Notes: a model not told the origin generated them from the letters alone. A stretch of DNA of 21,242 bases from Candidatus Limnocylindria bacterium (GCA_030146365.1 JASLBU010000292.1:1-21242), one strand, 5' to 3'; numbered from the stretch's first letter, positions 1-7,670 are shown. Made by a program: numbers and translations.

Positions 1-84
1 TTGCCGCCGCGAGGCGCATCGGTCTAGACTCACCGGGCCACCGAGTCCGCCACGCCACCTGCCGCACCGGAGTGCCCCGCCACC
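1..84. other. Left edge: end of an upstream gene or leader of apt
   Basis: No gene can be assigned here. One forward frame is open from the window edge to a TGA at 86-88, which would overlap the apt GTG start as GTGA, a typical coupling arrangement. Another frame ends with TAG at 25-27. The first frame would encode an Arg/Pro-rich tail that I do not recognise. TAGACT at 25-30 fits a -10 hexamer and would give a leader of about 48 nt for apt, but no convincing -35 is visible. Both readings are weak. Confidence 0.3.
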
Positions 85-615
85 GTGACCGCCACCAGCG
101 TCGACGACCTGCGCGCCCTCATCCGTGAGGTGCCCGACTTCCCCAAGCCCGGGATCCGGTTCTACGACATCACGACGCTGCTCAAAGAGCCGGATGCGTT
201 CAGAGCGGTCATCGACGAGATGGCGGCCCAGGTCGGCGACACGACCGTCGACATCGTGGTCGGCATGGAGTCCCGTGGATTCATCTTCTCGGCCCCCCTC
301 GCCTACAAGCTGAACGCCGGGTTCGTTCCGGTCCGCAAGCTGGGAAAGCTGCCGGCGGAGACGATCGAGGTCGAGTACGAGCTGGAATACGGCACCGCCA
401 CCCTCGAGATCCACTCCGACGCCATCGGGAAGGGCCAGCGCGTCCTCATCGTCGATGATCTGCTGGCCACCGGAGGCACGGTGATGGGGACCATCGAGCT
501 CGTTCGGCGCCTGGGCGGCGAGATCGCCGGGCTGTCGTTCATGGTGGAGCTGAGCGCGCTCAATGGCCGCGAGAAGCTCGACGAGTTCGACATCCACGCG
601 CTGCTGACGTACTGA
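85..615 (+). CDS. apt: Adenine phosphoribosyltransferase
   Basis: Cytosolic purine-salvage enzyme that converts adenine and PRPP to AMP and pyrophosphate. The 176-residue product matches the normal length of the family. Its N-terminus has the APT pattern DFPKPGIRFYDITTLL (18-33), followed by the MESRGFIF region (61-68) and the type I PRTase PRPP-binding loop VLIVDDLLATGGT (120-132) with its acidic pair and Thr-Gly-Gly. The start is GTG at 85; GGAG at 69-72 is a possible but rather distant ribosome binding site. The gene is followed after 21 bp by a GNAT gene and then ahcY. The order fits recovery of adenine and adenosine products of SAM metabolism, but that link is inferred. In many bacteria apt lies beside recJ, secDF or relA; the upstream neighbour here is cut off. 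Confidence 0.96.
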   Translation: MTATSVDDLRALIREVPDFPKPGIRFYDITTLLKEPDAFRAVIDEMAAQVGDTTVDIVVGMESRGFIFSAPLAYKLNAGFVPVRKLGKLPAETIEVEYELEYGTATLEIHSDAIGKGQRVLIVDDLLATGGTVMGTIELVRRLGGEIAGLSFMVELSALNGREKLDEFDIHALLTY

Positions 616-636
616 GCCCGGCAGGCACGGGATCCG

Positions 637-1500
637 GTGGCGGTCGCCCCGTTGGTCCGAACCACGGCTCGCGCGGTGAGCGACCGCGAAGAGATCGCGG
701 CGTTCCTGCGTACGGATCGCCGCTACGCCGCCTATGCCCTGGGTGACCTGGACGGACCGAACCGCGGGCGCGCCGTGTGGGGCATGGCGCATGATACCGG
801 CGGACGTCCGGTGGCGCTGGTGATGCACCACGAGGGACTGGTGCCGCAGCCACTGTTCCTGATGGGCGCCCCCGAGGGCTGCCGCGCGGTCCTCGAGACG
901 GTGATACGGCCCCGCGATGCGTACCTGCAGGGCACCGCCATGCACGAGGCGGCCATCCGGCCGCTGTACGAGCTCGAGGCGCCGGTCCAGATGCTGCGCA
1001 TGATCGTCGACCGCGATACCTTCCGCCCCTTCGCCGGGCCCGCCGAGCGGCTCACCGCCCTCGACATCGACGACCTCAATCGGCTCTATCAGCTGGGCTT
1101 CCGCGCCGGCTTCCCGCCGTCGGTGCTGGACGACGGCGTGTACTACGGCATCCGCGTGCGGGGCCGCCTGGTGAGTGCGGCGGGCACCCACGCCGTCAAC
1201 CGACGTGAGGGGATCGCGGTGGTCGGGAACGTGATGACCCACGTCGACTTTCGCGGCCACGACTTCGCGAAGATGGTCACCAGCGCGGTGAGCGCCGAGC
1301 TCCTGAACCACGTGCCCGACGTGGCGCTCAACGTGCATGCCGACAATGACCCCGCCGTCGCGGCCTACGGCCGCCTCGGCTACCGTACCCACTGCCAGCT
1401 GGTCGAACGCCTCGTGCGTCGGCGCGCCGGCGCCTGGGGACTGATGCGACCGATACGAGAGGCAATGCGAATTCCGTGGCACAACCGCGAACCCAAGTGA
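637..1500 (+). CDS. GNAT-family N-acetyltransferase
   Basis: Predicted acetyl-CoA-dependent acyltransferase of 287 residues; the substrate is unknown. The N-terminal half (about 15-130) is a divergent domain starting with an AFLRTDRRYAAYALGDL-like segment. The recognisable GNAT fold is C-terminal (about 140-260). The acetyl-CoA loop region runs through VGNVMTHVDFRGHDFAK (196-212), and the conserved LNVHADNDPAVAAYGRLGYR block (231-250) is the usual beta-4/alpha-4 signature. In the pyrophosphate loop the R-x-x-G-x-G/A pattern reads RGHDFA, so an Asp replaces the first Gly. Activity is therefore likely but not certain. The GTG start at 637 has no strong ribosome binding site; GTG at 676 is an alternative. 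The 3' end overlaps ahcY, which suggests translational coupling. Function beyond the fold cannot be given. Confidence 0.85.
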   Translation: MAVAPLVRTTARAVSDREEIAAFLRTDRRYAAYALGDLDGPNRGRAVWGMAHDTGGRPVALVMHHEGLVPQPLFLMGAPEGCRAVLETVIRPRDAYLQGTAMHEAAIRPLYELEAPVQMLRMIVDRDTFRPFAGPAERLTALDIDDLNRLYQLGFRAGFPPSVLDDGVYYGIRVRGRLVSAAGTHAVNRREGIAVVGNVMTHVDFRGHDFAKMVTSAVSAELLNHVPDVALNVHADNDPAVAAYGRLGYRTHCQLVERLVRRRAGAWGLMRPIREAMRIPWHNREPK

Positions 1501-2753
1501 CCCATGACGTGGCCGACATCGGCCTCGCCGACCAGGGCCGGCTCAAGATCGAATGGGCGGACCGCCAGATGCCGGTGCTGGCGGGCATCCGCGAGCGGTT
1601 CGCCGCCGACCGCCCGCTGGATGGCTGGCGCATCAGTGCCTGCCTGCACGTGACGGCGGAGACCGCCAACCTCGTGCGCACGCTGGCGGACGGCGGCGCG
1701 GACGTGGTCCTCTGCTCGTCGAACCCGCTGTCGACCCAGGACGACGTGGCTGCCTCGCTGGTCGAGCACTTCGAGATCCCGGTCTTCGCGATCAAGGGCG
1801 AGGACCGCGAGTCCTACTACGCCCATATCGGCGCCGCGCTCGATCATCGGCCGCAGGTGACCATGGACGACGGTGCGGACCTTGTGAACGAGCTGCACAC
1901 AAAGCGGACCGAACTGCTCGCGGACGTCGTCGGCGGCACCGAGGAGACCACCACCGGCGTCATCCGGCTGCGGGCCATGGCGAAGGACGGCATGCTGCGC
2001 TATCCCGTGGTGGCAGTGAACGAGGCGCTCACCAAGCACCTGTTCGACAACCGATACGGGACGGGTCAGAGTGCCATCGATGGCGTTTTGCGGGCGACCA
2101 ACATCCTGTTCGCCGGCAAGACCGTCGTGATCGGAGGCTACGGGTGGGTGGGCCGGGGCATCGCATCCCGCGCCCACGGCATGGGTGCGAACGTGGTGGT
2201 GTGCGAGGTCGACCCTGTTCGCGCCCTCGAGGCCGCCATGGACGGCTACCGGGTGATGAGCGCCTCCGAGTCGGCAAAGGTGGGGGAGCTGTTCATCAGC
2301 GGCACCGGCAATCTCAACGTCTGGGGCAGGCCCCACTTCCCACTCATGCCGGACGGCGCGATCCTCGCCAACGCCGGCCACTTCAACGATGAGTTCGAGC
2401 TTCCGGCTCTCGAGGAGCAGTCGGTCTCCTCGCGCGAGGTACGGCCCTTCACCCGGGAGTACGTCATGGAAGATGGAAGGCGCATCTACGTCCTGGCGGA
2501 CGGGCGCCTGGTGAACCTCGGTGCGGCCGAGGGGCATCCGGCCATGGTCATGGACATGAGCTTCGCCAACCAGGCGCTGGGGCTCGAATGGCTGCGCGCC
2601 AACCTCGACGACCTGGAGCCGCTCGTGTACGGCATCCCCGACGACATCGATCGCGAGGTCGCGCGCCTGAAGCTCGAGAGCATGGGCATCCGCATCGAGC
2701 CGATGACCCCCGAGCAGAAGGCGTACAGCGAGTCGTACGAGTCCGGCACCTGA
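1476..2753 (+). CDS. ahcY: S-adenosylhomocysteine hydrolase (archaeal/short type)
   Basis: NAD-dependent cytosolic enzyme that splits S-adenosylhomocysteine into adenosine and homocysteine, removing the inhibitory product of SAM-dependent methylation. The 425-residue product carries the substrate-domain segment CLHVTAETANLVRTL (56-70), the active-site region VNEALTKHLFDNRYGTGQS (181-199), the NAD-binding GGYGWVGRG loop (220-228), SGTGN (275-279) and ANAGHFNDEFE (298-308). It lacks the long insertion and the terminal KPDHYRY motif of classical enzymes, and so resembles the shorter archaeal/Thermotoga branch. Some members of that branch act on S-inosylhomocysteine, so substrate is less certain than reaction type. 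Two starts are possible. GTG 1476 has GAGAGG at 1457-1462. GTG 1497 overlaps the upstream TGA as GTGA and gives 418 residues. metK, its pathway partner, lies about 6 kb downstream. Confidence 0.95.
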   Translation: MAQPRTQVTHDVADIGLADQGRLKIEWADRQMPVLAGIRERFAADRPLDGWRISACLHVTAETANLVRTLADGGADVVLCSSNPLSTQDDVAASLVEHFEIPVFAIKGEDRESYYAHIGAALDHRPQVTMDDGADLVNELHTKRTELLADVVGGTEETTTGVIRLRAMAKDGMLRYPVVAVNEALTKHLFDNRYGTGQSAIDGVLRATNILFAGKTVVIGGYGWVGRGIASRAHGMGANVVVCEVDPVRALEAAMDGYRVMSASESAKVGELFISGTGNLNVWGRPHFPLMPDGAILANAGHFNDEFELPALEEQSVSSREVRPFTREYVMEDGRRIYVLADGRLVNLGAAEGHPAMVMDMSFANQALGLEWLRANLDDLEPLVYGIPDDIDREVARLKLESMGIRIEPMTPEQKAYSESYESGT

Positions 2754-2779
2754 TTCGTCCCGCGCCGCCCGCAGGAAAA

Positions 2780-2813
2780 TAAAGGTTCTCAGGATGGTGC
2801 CGACGAACCTTTA
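2780..2813. promoter_or_regulatory. 9-bp inverted repeat after ahcY (stem-loop or operator)
   Basis: TAAAGGTTC (2780-2788) and its exact complement GAACCTTTA (2805-2813) flank a 16-nt spacer in an AT-richer patch 27 bp after the ahcY stop. There is no following T-tract, so a classical intrinsic terminator is unlikely. A protein-binding operator for the sigma-factor gene, or an RNA stem ending the ahcY transcript, fits better. The repeat is seen directly; its role is inferred. Confidence 0.5.
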
Positions 2814-2814
2814 G

Positions 2815-2827
2815 CTGTACGGTACAG
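2815..2827. promoter_or_regulatory. Palindrome and -10 elements abutting the sigma-factor start
   Basis: CTGTAC and GTACAG form a perfect 6-bp inverted repeat around one base (2821), ending three bases before the ATG at 2831. Two TANNNT hexamers lie in it: TACGGT (2818-2823), seven bases before ATG 2831, and TACAGT (2823-2828), eight bases before ATG 2837. Either spacing would yield a leaderless mRNA, consistent with the lack of a ribosome binding site. A repressor on the palindrome would cover the -10. Promoter assignment is inferred. Confidence 0.45.
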
Positions 2828-2830
2828 TCC

Positions 2831-3385
2831 ATGCAGATGGCCCGGGGGGACACGAGCGGTGACCGGGGTGCGGGGGGCGCCCGGGGGGAACCGGTCGCCG
2901 CCGTGGCCATCTCCGCATCGGCCGCGTACGGTGACCATGGCGAGGCCCTTCGGCTGTTCCTCGTGCGCTACACGCGTGACGCTTCGGCGGCGGAAGACCT
3001 GGTGCAGGAAGCGTTCGTCCGGCTCCTCGTCGAGTCGACCGCCGGCCGAGCGCCCACCAACGTGCGGGCGTGGCTCTTCCGCGTCGGCGTCAACCTCGCC
3101 ACCAGCCGCGCGCGGCGGCTGGGCGTTGCCATGCGACGGGCGGCCGACCTCCTGCCGCGCTCCTTCGTTCCCTCTCCGGAGGACGAGCTGATCGACCGCG
3201 AGGAGAGCCGTCGCCTGACCGACCTGCTCCACGGCCTGCCGGAGGACGTGCGCGTCGCGCTCCTGCTCTCGGCCGAGGGCTACAGCGGCGCGGAGATTGC
3301 CCGCAGAATCGGCCGCAGCGAGCTGGCCACGCGTTCCCTTCTGAGCCGCCAGCGGAGCCGCCTGCGCGCGACCGCTGCGGCCTGA
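2831..3385 (+). CDS. ECF-like RNA polymerase sigma factor (sigma-70 family)
   Basis: Group 4 (ECF-type) sigma factor of 184 residues, expected to direct RNA polymerase to a specific promoter set. Region 2 covers about 38-100 and contains the core-binding segment AAEDLVQEAFVRLL (53-66) followed by RAWLFRVGVNLATSRARR. Region 4 covers about 128-180, with LPEDVRVALLLSAEGYSGAE and a helix-turn-helix ending SLLSRQRSRLR. The N-terminal 37 residues are Gly/Arg-rich and poorly conserved in appearance. Starts at 2831, 2837 or 2903 are possible; the last has GGGGGGAA at 2883-2890 upstream. I prefer 2831/2837 because of the -10-like hexamers immediately before. No anti-sigma gene is adjacent; the next gene, 45 bp downstream of the stop, is a large LAL regulator with its own apparent promoter. 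Confidence 0.87.
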   Translation: MQMARGDTSGDRGAGGARGEPVAAVAISASAAYGDHGEALRLFLVRYTRDASAAEDLVQEAFVRLLVESTAGRAPTNVRAWLFRVGVNLATSRARRLGVAMRRAADLLPRSFVPSPEDELIDREESRRLTDLLHGLPEDVRVALLLSAEGYSGAEIARRIGRSELATRSLLSRQRSRLRATAAA

Positions 3386-3417
3386 ACCACCGAGGCCCCC
3401 CGCGACGGACCCATGGG

Positions 3418-3423
3418 TATGAT
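3418..3423 (+). promoter_or_regulatory. -10 element of a leaderless promoter for the LAL regulator
   Basis: TATGAT, a near-consensus -10 hexamer, is followed by exactly seven bases and then ATG at 3431. This places transcription initiation at or next to the start codon. No good -35 is seen 16-18 bp upstream. The same spacing recurs at 7689 and in mirror image at 7671, which strengthens the case. It also argues against the earlier in-frame ATGs at 3413 and 3419. Confidence 0.55.
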
Positions 3424-3430
3424 CGCGTCC

Positions 3431-6427
3431 ATGGCCCGAGTCAGCAGTCCCGAGTTCGTGGGCCGTGCGGCCGAGCTCGCTCGGCTGAGCGCCGCTCTCG
3501 ACCTGGCAGCGTCGCGCCAGCCCTCGGTGCGGCTGGTCTCCGGCGAGGCGGGCATCGGCAAAACACGCCTGGTGGGCGAGCTTCTCGCCCGGGCGCGCGC
3601 GTCCGGGGCGACGGTGCTCGTCGGCGACTGTCTCCAGCTGGGCGAGACCGGCCTCTCCTACGCGCCGATCGTTGGCGCCCTCCGGCCGGTGTTCCGCGCC
3701 GCCACCCCCGAACGGATCGACCAGCTGGCGGGCCATGGGCGTACCGAGCTGGCAGCGCTCTTTCCGGACCTTGGGCCGCAACCGCGGCCGGCCGGGCGCC
3801 GCGACGCGTCTCATGATGCCAGCGCCGCGCAGGCGAGGCTGTTCGAGATCGTGCTCGGCGTCCTCCGCCGGCTCGCCGACGATGCACCGCTGGTGATGGT
3901 GCTGGAGGACATCCATTGGGCCGACGCCTCGACGCGCGACCTTCTGCGGTTCGTGGTGCGCAACGTGCGGGACGAGCCGCTGCTCGTCCTCGCGACCTAC
4001 CGCTCGGACGAGCTGCATCGGCGCCATCCCCTGCGGCCGTTCCTGGCTGAGCTGCAGCGTCTCGACCATGTCGACGGCATCGAGCTGGACACGTTCGGCC
4101 CCACCGAGCTCGCGGATCAGGTCAGCGGCATCACCGGGGAGCGGCCGCCGCCGTCACTGGTCGAGGCGGTGCTTTCGCGCTCCGGGGGCAACCCCTTCTT
4201 CACCGAAGAGCTCATCGCGGCCGGGGAGACGGGCCTGGCACTGCCACGCAGCCTGCGCGACACCCTCGACGAGCGGATCAGGCAGCTGGGTCCCGACGCG
4301 CAGCACGTGATCCGGGTTGCCTCGGTCGCAGGTGCTCGGGTCGGACACCGTCTCCTGGCGGAGGCTGTTGCGCTGCCGGAGCAACGCGTCACCGAGGCGC
4401 TGCGTGAGCTCGTCGAGCATCACCTGCTGGTCCCCACCTCGCCGGATGAGACGCCGGGCTACGGGTTCCGCCATGCCCTGGTCCAGGAGGCGGTGTACGA
4501 GGAACTGCTGCCGACGGAGCGCACGGCGCTCCATGCTCGCTACGCGCGCGCGCTCGATGCGCAGGCGGGACGAGCACCGGGGGACCAGGCCGCGGCCGCG
4601 GCCCAGGTTGCCCACCACTGGCTGCTCGCGCACGACCTGGAGCACGCGCTGCCCGCCGCCGCCGCCGCCGGTCGCGCCGCTGCCGGGGCGTTCGCCTTCG
4701 CGGAGGCTCGTGCCTTCTTCGAGCGAGCGCTGGAGCTGTGGCCCCAGGTCGGCGGTGCGGCGATCCCGCCGGACCTCGACCGAGTCGCGATCATCGAGGA
4801 CGCGGCGGAGGCCGCGGCGCAGTCCGGTGACGCGCGCCGCTCCATCGACCTCATCAACGCCGCGCTCTCCGAGCTCGACTCGCACGCGGACCCGATGCGG
4901 GCCGGCGTCCTTCAGCACCGTCTGGCGTGGTACCTCAATGAGTCTGGTGACTGGCGCGCCGGCGTCACCGCCTTCGAACGGGCGGCCAGCCTGGTGCCGA
5001 TCGACCCGCCGACCCCGGAGCGAGCGCGCGTGCTCGCCGACCTCGCCCATTCGCTGATGGTCCGCAGCCGCTTCGGCGACTCCCTGGCCCTGGCGGAGGC
5101 CGCGCTCGCGATCTCACGTGCGGTGGGGGCACGGACCGCCGAGGCGCGCGCGCTGAACGTGATCGGCCTCGATCTCGCGTGCCGCTCGGATCTCGACCGC
5201 GGCGTTCCGATCCTGCGCGAGGGCCACGAGCTCGCGCTGGAGCTCGGCGACCCGGTCGCGATCTTCCTCACCGCGGTCGGGCTCGGCTGGGCATACGACG
5301 AGACCGCACAGCACCAGGCGGCGGTCGAGCTGGCCCGCGCGACGCTGGATCGCATCCGTAACCTCGGCGCGTCGGCCCGGTTCGGCGGTCAGCTGGCGTC
5401 GAAGGAGGCGCGAGCGCTCTACGAGCTTGGGCGCTGGGACGAGGCCCGCGAGCTCATCGACCGCACCTTGGAGGCTGGGACGACGCGCTACGCCGCGCGC
5501 TGGCTGCTGTCGAACCGGCTTCGTCTGCGGGCGGGCACCGGTGAGCTGGAGGAGGCGCGCGCCGACCTGGCGCGCTACGAGGCGCTGGGCGAGAAGGTCA
5601 TCGGACACGATCCGGACCTGCTGGATGCGCGTCGCGCCGAGCTCGCCATCGTCGCCGGCGAGCCGGTCGAGGCCCGGCGGCTGGTCCGCGAGTCGCTCGC
5701 CCGCATCGTCGAGCCGGACCTGGACACCGAGGCCCGAATGCTGGCGCTCATCGGCCTGCGTGCGGAGGCGGCGGAAGCCGATGTGGCGCGAGCCGCGGGC
5801 GATGAGGAGCGAGTCCGCGCAGCCATCGCATCGGCCGTGGACCTCGCGGATCGCATCCAGCAGCAGGTCGAGCGCGTCACCGAGATCACGTCCCGCGTCC
5901 CGTTCGTCATCGAGGCGGACCTGCACCTCGCGCGAGCGGTCGTGAGCCGCGTCCGGGGGCAGCGCGATCCGGACGTATGGGCCCTGGCGGTCGCGGGACG
6001 GCGCAGGCTCGGGCGGCCGTTCGAGATCGCCAGGGCGCTGCTCAACAGCGCGATCGTGGACCTTGCGCTGAAGCGGCGGGACGATGGCGCCGTGGCGATG
6101 GCGGAGGCGCACGCGATCGCGGTGGACCTCGGGGCGACGCCGCTCCGTCTGCGCATCGAGTCCCTCGCGCGCCGCGCGAGGATCGGCCTGGAGGGCGTGG
6201 CCACGGCCGAAGACACGGCGGACCGTCTGGGCCTCACGCGGCGCGAGCGGGAGGTGCTCGCATTGCTGGCAGACGGGCGGAGCAACCGACAGATCGGCGA
6301 GCAGCTCTACATGGCCGAGAGCACCGCCGGCGTCCACGTGTCGAACATCCTGGGCAAGCTCGGCGTCACGCGACGCAGCGAGGCGGCGGCGATCGCGCAC
6401 CGCATGGGACTCTTCGGCCTCAGCTGA
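3431..6427 (+). CDS. LuxR-family transcriptional regulator with AAA ATPase domain (LAL type)
   Basis: Large ATP-binding regulator of the LuxR family, 998 residues from ATG 3431 (1004 from ATG 3413). The N-terminus MARVSSPEFVGR is typical of the class. Walker A GEAGIGKT lies at about 38-45 and Walker B VMVLEDIHWAD at about 155-165, so the STAND-like NTPase core looks intact. A long alpha-helical, Ala/Arg-rich TPR-like region fills about 350-920 and probably senses a ligand or partner. The C-terminal LuxR helix-turn-helix (about 935-990) includes LTRREREVLALLADGRSNRQ and VHVSNILGKLGV. Such proteins are typically ATP-modulated activators; the target is unknown. The start was chosen from the TATGAT box seven bases upstream. 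It follows the sigma-factor gene and overlaps the opposite-strand PLP gene by 8 bp. Confidence 0.9.
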   Translation: MARVSSPEFVGRAAELARLSAALDLAASRQPSVRLVSGEAGIGKTRLVGELLARARASGATVLVGDCLQLGETGLSYAPIVGALRPVFRAATPERIDQLAGHGRTELAALFPDLGPQPRPAGRRDASHDASAAQARLFEIVLGVLRRLADDAPLVMVLEDIHWADASTRDLLRFVVRNVRDEPLLVLATYRSDELHRRHPLRPFLAELQRLDHVDGIELDTFGPTELADQVSGITGERPPPSLVEAVLSRSGGNPFFTEELIAAGETGLALPRSLRDTLDERIRQLGPDAQHVIRVASVAGARVGHRLLAEAVALPEQRVTEALRELVEHHLLVPTSPDETPGYGFRHALVQEAVYEELLPTERTALHARYARALDAQAGRAPGDQAAAAAQVAHHWLLAHDLEHALPAAAAAGRAAAGAFAFAEARAFFERALELWPQVGGAAIPPDLDRVAIIEDAAEAAAQSGDARRSIDLINAALSELDSHADPMRAGVLQHRLAWYLNESGDWRAGVTAFERAASLVPIDPPTPERARVLADLAHSLMVRSRFGDSLALAEAALAISRAVGARTAEARALNVIGLDLACRSDLDRGVPILREGHELALELGDPVAIFLTAVGLGWAYDETAQHQAAVELARATLDRIRNLGASARFGGQLASKEARALYELGRWDEARELIDRTLEAGTTRYAARWLLSNRLRLRAGTGELEEARADLARYEALGEKVIGHDPDLLDARRAELAIVAGEPVEARRLVRESLARIVEPDLDTEARMLALIGLRAEAAEADVARAAGDEERVRAAIASAVDLADRIQQQVERVTEITSRVPFVIEADLHLARAVVSRVRGQRDPDVWALAVAGRRRLGRPFEIARALLNSAIVDLALKRRDDGAVAMAEAHAIAVDLGATPLRLRIESLARRARIGLEGVATAEDTADRLGLTRREREVLALLADGRSNRQIGEQLYMAESTAGVHVSNILGKLGVTRRSEAAAIAHRMGLFGLS
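6420..6427. other. Shared palindromic stop site of convergent genes
   Basis: TCAGCTGA is its own reverse complement. It supplies the TGA stop of the forward LAL gene (6425-6427) and the TGA of the reverse PLP-enzyme gene (complement of 6420-6422), so the two coding regions overlap by eight bases. No intrinsic terminator is visible between or just after them. Confidence 0.8.
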
Positions 6428-7661
6428 CCCGCCCGACGGCCGGCGGGACCAGGGCGGCGAGGCGCTCCACCAGCAGCCGGACCTCGTCCTCGGTGGTGTA
6501 GAACGCCGGCGAGCAGCGCACGATCGCGGGGCGGTAGTCGACGATGATCCCCTCGGCCGCGAGCGCGTCGACGACGGGCTTGGGCTCCTGCACGCGAATC
6601 GGGACGATCCCGCCGCGCCGGTCGGCGTCGGGCACGGTGCCGATCTGCAGCCCCGCCTCGAGTGCGGCCGCGATCAACAGGTCACCGAGATCGCGGGTCC
6701 GCTCTCCGAGCCGGTCGACGCCGATCTCACGGACGACCTCCATGCCGCCGCGCGCGATGGCCGCGCTCGGCACCGAGGGCGTGCCGAGCTCGTAGCGGCG
6801 GCCGTCCCGGGCGAAGTCGAGCGACTCGACCTCGAAGTCGAACTGGCGTGCGCTGCTGAACCAGCCGGTCGTGGTGGGCACGAGCGCCTCGTACAGCTCG
6901 GGCCGGACCCAGCTGAACGCCGTCCCAGGGCCGCCGAACAGCCACTTGAGCGTTCCGGATACGTAGATGTCGACGCCGTCCGCCACGACGTCGGTCGGGA
7001 CGATGCCGGTGGCCTGGTAGGCGTCCACCAGCAGCAGCGCTCCGCGCTCGTGGCAGATGCCGGCCAGCGCGCCAAGGTCATTGCGCACACCGGTCGTGAA
7101 GTACACGTGCCCGGTGGCGACGAGGGCAGTGCGCTCGTCGACGGCTGCCGCGAAGGACTCGAGGGGAACGCTGAGGCCGTCGGGCGAGGGCACCACGACC
7201 AGCTCGACCCCAAGCGACGCCCGAGCCAGCCACTGGTGCCCGATGGTCGGAAAGTCCAGGCTGGTCGTCACGACCCGCGTCCGAGGCCCGGGCCCGGCCG
7301 CCACGCCGGCCGCGGAGAGCCGCCCGAGGGTCGCGGGGTCGCCGCGGTGGAGGGGGTCGAGCGCGGAGGCGACGACAGCCAGCGCCGCGCTCACGTTCGG
7401 CGCGAGGGCAATCTCCGAGCCCGGCACGCCCACGACGGCCCCGAAGTCCGCGCGCAGGGCGTCCAGCTCACCCAGCCAGCGGCCGTACCAGGCCCGCGCG
7501 CCGAGCCGGTCCCAGTCGGCGAGGAAGGCGTCGAGGCGCTCGCGCGAGCGCTCCGAGCGGGCCCCGAGGGAGCAGGTGTTCAGGTACGTCGCCGCGCCGA
7601 GCAGCGGGAACTCGGCACGGTAGGCGAGGAGGTCCGAGTGGCGGACCGCTGCGTCGGGCAT
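6420..7661 (-). CDS. Class V aminotransferase-fold PLP enzyme, kynureninase-like
   Basis: Cytosolic PLP-dependent fold-type I enzyme of 413 residues. The likely Schiff-base lysine is in VSGTLKWLFGGPG (about 234-246, Lys239), and the PLP-ring aspartate is in LLVDAYQATG (about 210-219, Asp213). The C-terminal pattern GIIVDYRPAIVRCSPAFYTT (371-390) resembles kynureninases. The catalytic-Cys loop of SufS-type desulfurases is not evident, so a cysteine desulfurase is unlikely. The true substrate is unknown; a kynureninase-like hydrolase/lyase or an aminotransferase is possible. ATG 7661 is preferred over GTG 7721 because the longer form would run across the divergent gene's promoter, and because a mirrored TATGCT box lies about nine bases upstream. 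No tryptophan-degradation genes are nearby. Confidence 0.85.
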   Translation of the reverse strand: MPDAAVRHSDLLAYRAEFPLLGAATYLNTCSLGARSERSRERLDAFLADWDRLGARAWYGRWLGELDALRADFGAVVGVPGSEIALAPNVSAALAVVASALDPLHRGDPATLGRLSAAGVAAGPGPRTRVVTTSLDFPTIGHQWLARASLGVELVVVPSPDGLSVPLESFAAAVDERTALVATGHVYFTTGVRNDLGALAGICHERGALLLVDAYQATGIVPTDVVADGVDIYVSGTLKWLFGGPGTAFSWVRPELYEALVPTTTGWFSSARQFDFEVESLDFARDGRRYELGTPSVPSAAIARGGMEVVREIGVDRLGERTRDLGDLLIAAALEAGLQIGTVPDADRRGGIVPIRVQEPKPVVDALAAEGIIVDYRPAIVRCSPAFYTTEDEVRLLVERLAALVPPAVGRVS

Positions 7662-7670
7662 CGGCGGCCA

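Noticed and set aside
1380..2537. 385-codon reverse frame opposite ahcY
   Set aside because: It is a shadow of a strongly supported enzyme gene with no motif of its own.
2789..4069. 426-codon reverse frame opposite the sigma factor and the LAL N-terminus
   Set aside because: It spans two genuine genes and their promoter region and has no conserved features.
6420..7661. SufS-type cysteine desulfurase assignment
   Set aside because: The catalytic cysteine loop is not evident and the C-terminus resembles kynureninases instead.
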